NCBI GenBank assembly: GCA_017613055.1
Contig: JAGAES010000039.1
Span: 1-29,448, forward strand
DNA from: Lachnospiraceae bacterium
GTDB lineage: Bacteria > Bacillota_A > Clostridia > Lachnospirales > Lachnospiraceae
Direction of reading: 5' to 3'
Length of the DNA stretch: 29,448 nucleotides
Shown here piece after piece: positions 25,746 through 29,448 of this stretch. A model generated the notes under the pieces. The model was not told the DNA's origin. It made no database searches and worked only from the letters and a program-made list of their open reading frames with translations. Positions within the stretch are counted from its first letter, which is position 1, and every line of letters starts with the position of its first letter. The position numbers and the translations under genes were made by a program.

Positions 25746-26624
25746 TTATTCGCTTACTATCGCGGTGCCGACCCCTTTCTCGGTAAAGAACTCAAGAAGC
25801 AGGCAGTGCGCCTTGCGGCCGTCGAGAATATGCACCCGGCTCACACCGCTCTTGACGGCGTCGATGCAGTTCTGCAGTTTCGGAAGCATTCCGCCTCCGA
25901 TGAAGCCGTCCGTAATCATCTGCTCGGCTTCCGCGAGAGTCAGAACGGAAAGCAGCGTGGACGGATCCTTCGGATCCTTGCAGACGCCTTCGATATCCGT
26001 AAGGAACGCAAGCTTCTCCGCGCCGAGCGCCTCCGCAATCGAGCATGCGGCATCGTCCGCGTTGATGTTGTATGCCTGGTATGTTTCGTCCATACCGATC
26101 GGCGCGATGACCGGAACGTAGCCGTTCTCAATCAGCGTATCGATAATCTTCGTATCAACCTTCGTGATATTTCCGACGAAACCGATGTCCTTGCCGTCGA
26201 CAAGTTTCTTCTCCACGCGGAGCATTCCGCCGTCCTTACCGGTCAGGCCGACCGCTTTCACGCCGTTCTCTTCAAGGAACTGCACGAGGCTCTTATTCAC
26301 GCGGTTCAGAACCATCTCAGCCACATTCATCGTATCGGCATCGGTTACGCGGAGACCGTTCACGAACTCGGGCTCCTTGCCCATCATCGTAACCCATTTG
26401 GAAATTTCCTTGCCGCCGCCGTGAACGATTACGGGATGCATTCCGACAAGCCGAAGAAGCGCCACGTCCTGAATCACATTTTTCTTCAGTTCCTCATCAA
26501 GCATTGCGCTTCCGCCGTACTTAACGACAACAATCTTGTTATAAAACATACGGATATAAGGCAGTGCTTCAATCAAAGTCTGCGCCTTTCCGATTGCCTG
26601 GTCTACATTCTTGCTTTCACTCAT
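25746..26624 (-). CDS. argB: Acetylglutamate kinase
   Basis: A 292-residue kinase phosphorylating N-acetylglutamate, usually the feedback-controlled step in organisms with ArgJ. The phosphate-binding VVKYGGSAM, the VHGGGKEIS loop, the GLRVTD segment, and [29 protein letters not shown] are in the expected order. The N-terminal helix (residues 1-24, [17 protein letters not shown]) is of the type present in arginine-inhibited hexameric forms, so feedback inhibition is likely but inferred. It lies 16 bases after argJ. Confidence 0.97.
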   Translation of the reverse strand: MSESKNVDQAIGKAQTLIEALPYIRMFYNKIVVVKYGGSAMLDEELKKNVIQDVALLRLVGMHPVIVHGGGKEISKWVTMMGKEPEFVNGLRVTDADTMNVAEMVLNRVNKSLVQFLEENGVKAVGLTGKDGGMLRVEKKLVDGKDIGFVGNITKVDTKIIDTLIENGYVPVIAPIGMDETYQAYNINADDAACSIAEALGAEKLAFLTDIEGVCKDPKDPSTLLSVLTLAEAEQMITDGFIGGGMLPKLQNCIDAVKSGVSRVHILDGRKAHCLLLEFFTEKGVGTAIVSE

Positions 26625-26640
26625 TCTCTCTTCCTCTTTC

Positions 26641-27864
26641 TCAGGATCTGTAATCCCCGTTAATCTTCACATAATCGTAGGTGAGGTCGCATCCCCATGC
26701 GGTTGCGCGCTCATAGCCGTCATGCAGGTCGACAATGTACTTGACGCGGTCCTGCGAAAGCATCTTGGTCGCAAGCTCTTCGGAATAATCAATCGCCATG
26801 CCGTTCTTGACGATATCCATGAAATCGTCCTCGTGCTGGATCGTGATATCCACCTTCGACGGGTCGAAATCCGCTCCGGAATATCCGAGCGCGCAGAGCA
26901 CGCGGCCCCAGTTCGCGTCGCTTCCGAAGAAAGCGGCCTTCACGAGATTCGAAGAAATGACGGAACGGGCAAGGATTCTTGCATCCTCGCGGGTCTTCGC
27001 GTGGAACACCTTGCAGGTTAAGAGCTTCGTTGCGCCCTCGCCGTCGTGTGCCATTTTCTTCGCGAGATCCTTACATACAAGGAACAGTGCCTTTGCAAAC
27101 TCTTCGTAAGCGGCGTCCTTCTTTTCAATCTTCTTGTTGCCGGCAAGTCCGTTCGCAAGAACGATGAATGTGTCATTTGTCGAAGTATCACGATCAACGG
27201 AAATCATGTTGAACGTGTCGCGAACAGCGTCGGAAACGGCTTCCTGTAAAAGCGCTTCGTCAATGCAGACGTCGGTCGTCACGACGCTGAGCATCGTCGC
27301 CATATTCGGATGAATCATTCCGGAACCCTTGCTCATGCCGCCGAGCAGAACGCGCTTCTCGCCGAGGAACAGCTCGCACGCAATCGTCTTCGAAACGGTG
27401 TCGGTCGTCATGATTGCTTCGGCCGCATCGACGCCGCCCTGCTCGGTTGCAGCAAGCGCCTTGACGGCAGCCTCAATACCCGGAATAATCTTCTCCATCG
27501 GCATCGGCTGACCGATGACGCCGGTCGATGCGGTGAAAACCTGCTCGGGCTTGATACCGAGCTCACCGGCCGTTACGGAAGCAAATGCGAGGTTATCCTT
27601 CACGCCCTGTTCGCCCATGCACGCGTTCGCGATTCCGCTGTTCAGAATCACCGCATGTTTCGGAAGTCCGTTCTTCAAAAGGGCGATGTCCCAGGTGACC
27701 GGAGCCGCCTTCACGAGGTTGGTCGTGAACGTCGCGCCCGCCACACAGGGCGTCTCGCTGTATACAAGAGAGATATCCTTCTTGTTTTTCTTGCGGATTC
27801 CCGCCATGACGCCCGCCGCGGAGAAGCCCTGCGGAGTCGTTACGTTTCCTTTAAATTTTCTCAT
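26641..27864 (-). CDS. argJ: Glutamate N-acetyltransferase / ornithine acetyltransferase
   Basis: A 407-residue ArgJ, which recycles the acetyl group from N-acetylornithine to glutamate. The self-cleavage motif is intact: [15 protein letters not shown], with the nucleophile T190 after A189, producing alpha and beta chains. Whether it also uses acetyl-CoA cannot be told from sequence reading. It is the first gene of argJ-argB-argD, with AAGGTG shortly before the ATG and a strong promoter that begins just after maf. No argC or argA is in view. Confidence 0.97.
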   Translation of the reverse strand: MRKFKGNVTTPQGFSAAGVMAGIRKKNKKDISLVYSETPCVAGATFTTNLVKAAPVTWDIALLKNGLPKHAVILNSGIANACMGEQGVKDNLAFASVTAGELGIKPEQVFTASTGVIGQPMPMEKIIPGIEAAVKALAATEQGGVDAAEAIMTTDTVSKTIACELFLGEKRVLLGGMSKGSGMIHPNMATMLSVVTTDVCIDEALLQEAVSDAVRDTFNMISVDRDTSTNDTFIVLANGLAGNKKIEKKDAAYEEFAKALFLVCKDLAKKMAHDGEGATKLLTCKVFHAKTREDARILARSVISSNLVKAAFFGSDANWGRVLCALGYSGADFDPSKVDITIQHEDDFMDIVKNGMAIDYSEELATKMLSQDRVKYIVDLHDGYERATAWGCDLTYDYVKINGDYRS

Positions 27865-27883
27865 AATGCCACCTTCTTATATT

Positions 27884-27905
27884 CATTCGATATTTCATAT
27901 TAACA
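27884..27905 (-). promoter_or_regulatory. Possible ArgR half-sites in argJ leader
   Basis: On the minus strand ATGAAAT and ATGAATA are repeated directly about 11 bp apart between the promoter and argJ. Each resembles one half of an ARG box (TGAAT), but the second is in direct rather than inverted orientation, so the match is weak. Confidence 0.25.
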
Positions 27906-27923
27906 GCCCAAAATGCCACACTG

Positions 27924-27952
27924 ATTATACGCTTTGAAAAGGAAAACTGCAA
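27924..27952 (-). promoter_or_regulatory. Sigma-A promoter of argJBD
   Basis: On the minus strand: TTGCAG (27947-27952), 17-bp spacer, TATAAT (27924-27929); predicted start near 27917. No terminator separates it from maf, so some readthrough from maf is possible. Confidence 0.75.
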
Positions 27953-27959
27953 CCGCTTT

Positions 27960-28550
27960 TCATCGGAGAAATCCGATTGCCCGGAGTTCCTTATATAACT
28001 TTGCCATCGGAAGCCCCATTACCGTATAAAAGTCGCCGCTGATGCCCTTTACGAACCGGGCACCGAGCCCCTGTACCGCGTAGGCACCTGCCTTGTCCGA
28101 AGGCTCTCCGGTCGATACGTACCAGTCGATTTCCTGTTTGCCCATTTCGGCAAATGTGACACCCGCCGAATCGGCGAAACAGGTTTTTGTCATATTTCCG
28201 TTTTCACATTTTATGATGCATACGCCGGTATAAACCGTATGCGTTTTTCCGGAAAGGCTTTTAAGCATTGCCTTTGCTTCTTCCTCACCGGCGGGCTTTC
28301 CTAAAACCTTCCCGTCAAGCCATACAATCGTATCGCTTCCGATAATGAGACAGTTTTCTTTTATGTGGTGATTTGCTACCGCAGCCGCTTTCTGCGCTGC
28401 AAGATCCATAACAATCTTTTCGGGATCGGTTTGCACGGTGTTCTCTTCGGTTTTCGAAACTTCTACCGTAAACGTAAGTCCGAGCATTGAAAGAATCTCT
28501 TTTCTTCTCGGCGATGCGCTTGCAAGAATCACAGGCATTGTCTGTTTCAT
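27960..28550 (-). CDS. maf: Maf-family nucleotide pyrophosphatase
   Basis: A 196-residue Maf/HAM1-like house-cleaning enzyme that hydrolyses non-canonical nucleoside triphosphates such as dTTP/UTP derivatives. The signature ILASASPRRKEIL is at the N-terminus, with IGSDTIVWLDGKVLGKP and the later GEPSDKAGAYAVQGLGARFVKGISGDFYTVMGLP. The frame is open 48 codons further upstream, but a candidate promoter lies in that extension and the ATG at 28550 has GAGGGG seven bases upstream, placing the motif at the usual position. It sits between argG and argJBD without an obvious functional link. Confidence 0.94.
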   Translation of the reverse strand: MKQTMPVILASASPRRKEILSMLGLTFTVEVSKTEENTVQTDPEKIVMDLAAQKAAAVANHHIKENCLIIGSDTIVWLDGKVLGKPAGEEEAKAMLKSLSGKTHTVYTGVCIIKCENGNMTKTCFADSAGVTFAEMGKQEIDWYVSTGEPSDKAGAYAVQGLGARFVKGISGDFYTVMGLPMAKLYKELRAIGFLR

Positions 28551-28583
28551 GGAAGTCCCCTCTTCGGTGAATGATGTTGCTAT

Positions 28584-28613
28584 TTTATACCCGGTTTTCT
28601 CATTTTGCAACAA
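28584..28613 (-). promoter_or_regulatory. Candidate maf promoter
   Basis: On the minus strand: TTGTTG (28608-28613), 18-bp spacer, TATAAA (28584-28589), predicted start near 28577. The hexamers are imperfect, so this is less certain than the others. Confidence 0.45.
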
Positions 28614-28624
28614 CTTTTTTACAT

Positions 28625-28644
28625 TTTTATGCAATTTTATGCAA
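28625..28644 (+). repeat. Tandem TTTTATGCAA repeat upstream of argG
   Basis: Two perfect head-to-tail copies of the 10-mer TTTTATGCAA. A third copy, inverted, occurs at 28751-28760. The 10-bp period places both half-sites on the same DNA face, suggesting a protein-binding array. Confidence 0.5.
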
Positions 28645-28700
28645 AAATCACGAAATTTTGCTATTTTCATAAAAAACTGTTGCATTTCTCGCATGTTTGA

Positions 28701-28716
28701 TGTACATTTATGTACA
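28701..28716. promoter_or_regulatory. Perfect 7-bp inverted repeat, operator-like
   Basis: TGTACAT-TT-ATGTACA in the maf-argG gap. The most plausible, though weak, argG promoter (TTGCAT at 28680-28685, 17-bp spacer, TACATT at 28703-28708) has its -10 inside this palindrome, which would suit a repressor site. Confidence 0.4.
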
Positions 28717-28739
28717 GCAACGGAACGGGCTGAATGAAG

Positions 28740-28757
28740 TATGCATATTTTTGCATA
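28740..28757. promoter_or_regulatory. Candidate ARG box before argG
   Basis: TATGCA-TATTTT-TGCATA is an 18-bp inverted repeat with TG and CA spaced as in ARG boxes (TG-x10-CA). The half-site TGCAT differs from the E. coli and Bacillus TGAAT but resembles actinobacterial ARG boxes. ArgR binding is inferred. Confidence 0.4.
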
Positions 28758-28809
28758 AAAGGTTCACGAATACGCATCCGCTGAGAATTCCATATCGGAG
28801 GAACATAAT

Positions 28810-29448
28810 ATGAAGGAAAAAGTTATTCTCGCCTACTCCGGCGGTCTTGACACTACGGCAATCATTCCGTGGCTCAAAGAAAACTATGATTATGAAGTTA
28901 TCTGCTGCTGCATCGACTGCGGCCAGGGCAACGAGCTTGACGGTCTTGAAGAACGTGCAAAGTATTGCGGTGCTGAGAAATTATACATTCTCGACGTAAA
29001 TGACGAATTTGCCGAGGATTATATCGTTCCCTGCGTACAGGCGAACACCGTTTATGAAAACAAGTACCTGCTCGGCACCTCGATGGCCCGCCCGCTGATT
29101 GCGAAGAAGCTCGTTGAGATTGCCCGCAAGGAGGGCGCTACCGCAATCTGCCACGGCGCTACCGGTAAAGGAAACGATCAGGTTCGTTTCGAGCTCGGCA
29201 TCAAGGCTCTCGCTCCCGACCTCAAGATTATCGCTGCATGGAGAAGCCCTTACTGGACCATGAATTCCCGTGAGGAAGAGATCGAGTACTGCAAGAAGCA
29301 CGGCATCGATCTTCCGTTCAGCGCTGACAACTCCTACTCCCGTGACCGCAACCTCTGGCACATCAGCCACGAAGGCCTTGAGCTCGAAGATCCTGCGAAC
29401 GCTCTGAATTACGACCATCTTCTTGTGCTCGGCGTATCTCCCGAGAAG
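28810..29448 (+). CDS. argG: Argininosuccinate synthase, N-terminal part
   Basis: The first 213 codons of argininosuccinate synthase, which joins citrulline and aspartate using ATP; the gene runs off the right edge with the frame open. The ATP-binding P-loop [15 protein letters not shown] is at the N-terminus, followed by the [34 protein letters not shown] and [12 protein letters not shown] motifs in family order. GGAGG at 28797-28801, eight bases before the ATG, sets the start. It diverges from maf; argH may follow outside the window. The product needs aspartate, which aspB elsewhere in this window can supply. Confidence 0.97.
   Translation, partial: MKEKVILAYSGGLDTTAIIPWLKENYDYEVICCCIDCGQGNELDGLEERAKYCGAEKLYILDVNDEFAEDYIVPCVQANTVYENKYLLGTSMARPLIAKKLVEIARKEGATAICHGATGKGNDQVRFELGIKALAPDLKIIAAWRSPYWTMNSREEEIEYCKKHGIDLPFSADNSYSRDRNLWHISHEGLELEDPANALNYDHLLVLGVSPEK

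Noticed and set aside
24596..26663. Long plus-strand open frames opposite argD and argB
   Set aside because: Antisense shadows of well-conserved enzymes; their translations show no domain and no start signal.
28551..28694. Longer maf reading frame starting at 28694
   Set aside because: The extra 48 residues are not part of the Maf fold, and the region holds the candidate promoter and repeat elements.
1..29448. Mobile elements, CRISPR arrays, tRNA or rRNA genes
   Set aside because: No transposase, integrase, spaced repeats or RNA-gene signatures were seen; genes are intact and housekeeping in type.

Overview
The window looks like chromosomal DNA from an anaerobic Firmicute, most likely a Lachnospiraceae-type clostridium. 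The pointers are ScpA/ScpB, RNase Y, a TIGR03960-type radical SAM protein, a clostridial-type PssA, a GerMN lipoprotein, strong Shine-Dalgarno sites and textbook sigma-A promoters with 17-bp spacers. Base composition is near balanced by eye. I see no rRNA, tRNA, CRISPR array, insertion sequence or phage gene. Apart from the two zinc-ribbon genes and argG, every gene is on the minus strand. No gap between genes exceeds about 260 bp.

Layout, left to right. At 1-1934 (-) lies the radical SAM gene, with the first seven codons of an overlapping DUF2344-like gene running off the left edge. At 2078-5766 (+) are two tandem, separately promoted genes that share an N-terminal zinc ribbon plus a small DUF2007-like domain. 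One continues into a two-helix membrane protein; the other into a 910-residue protein with a very long charged helix, an acidic low-complexity region and a new-looking C-terminal domain. At 5814-8996 (-) is a SWIM/SNF2 helicase-like ATPase. At 9157-11297 (-) is a metallophosphoesterase-scpA-scpB operon behind a perfect-consensus promoter. At 11397-14856 (-) are pdp and the aspB-proC pair; at 15031-16617 (-) is rny.

At 16730-24424 (-) is a long run: comEA, an OmpR-type response regulator, a histidine kinase, a tandem-GerMN lipoprotein, comEC, pssA and holA. The order regulator-kinase-GerMN lipoprotein resembles actinobacterial mtrA-mtrB-lpqB, here flanked by the two DNA-uptake genes. At 24542-28550 (-) are argD, argB, argJ and maf; divergent from maf, argG (+) starts at 28810 and runs off the right edge.

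Functionally the window mixes housekeeping (chromosome condensation, replication clamp loading, RNA turnover, phospholipid, proline, aspartate and arginine synthesis) with one regulatory/competence cluster and one uncharacterised zinc-ribbon pair. The best candidates for something undescribed are that pair (especially the 910-residue protein), the kinase-lipoprotein module inside the competence cluster, and several unusual control regions: a pdp promoter whose transcript should begin with a terminator hairpin, a DnaA-box pair next to the scpAB promoter, and repeated TTTTATGCAA elements upstream of argG.
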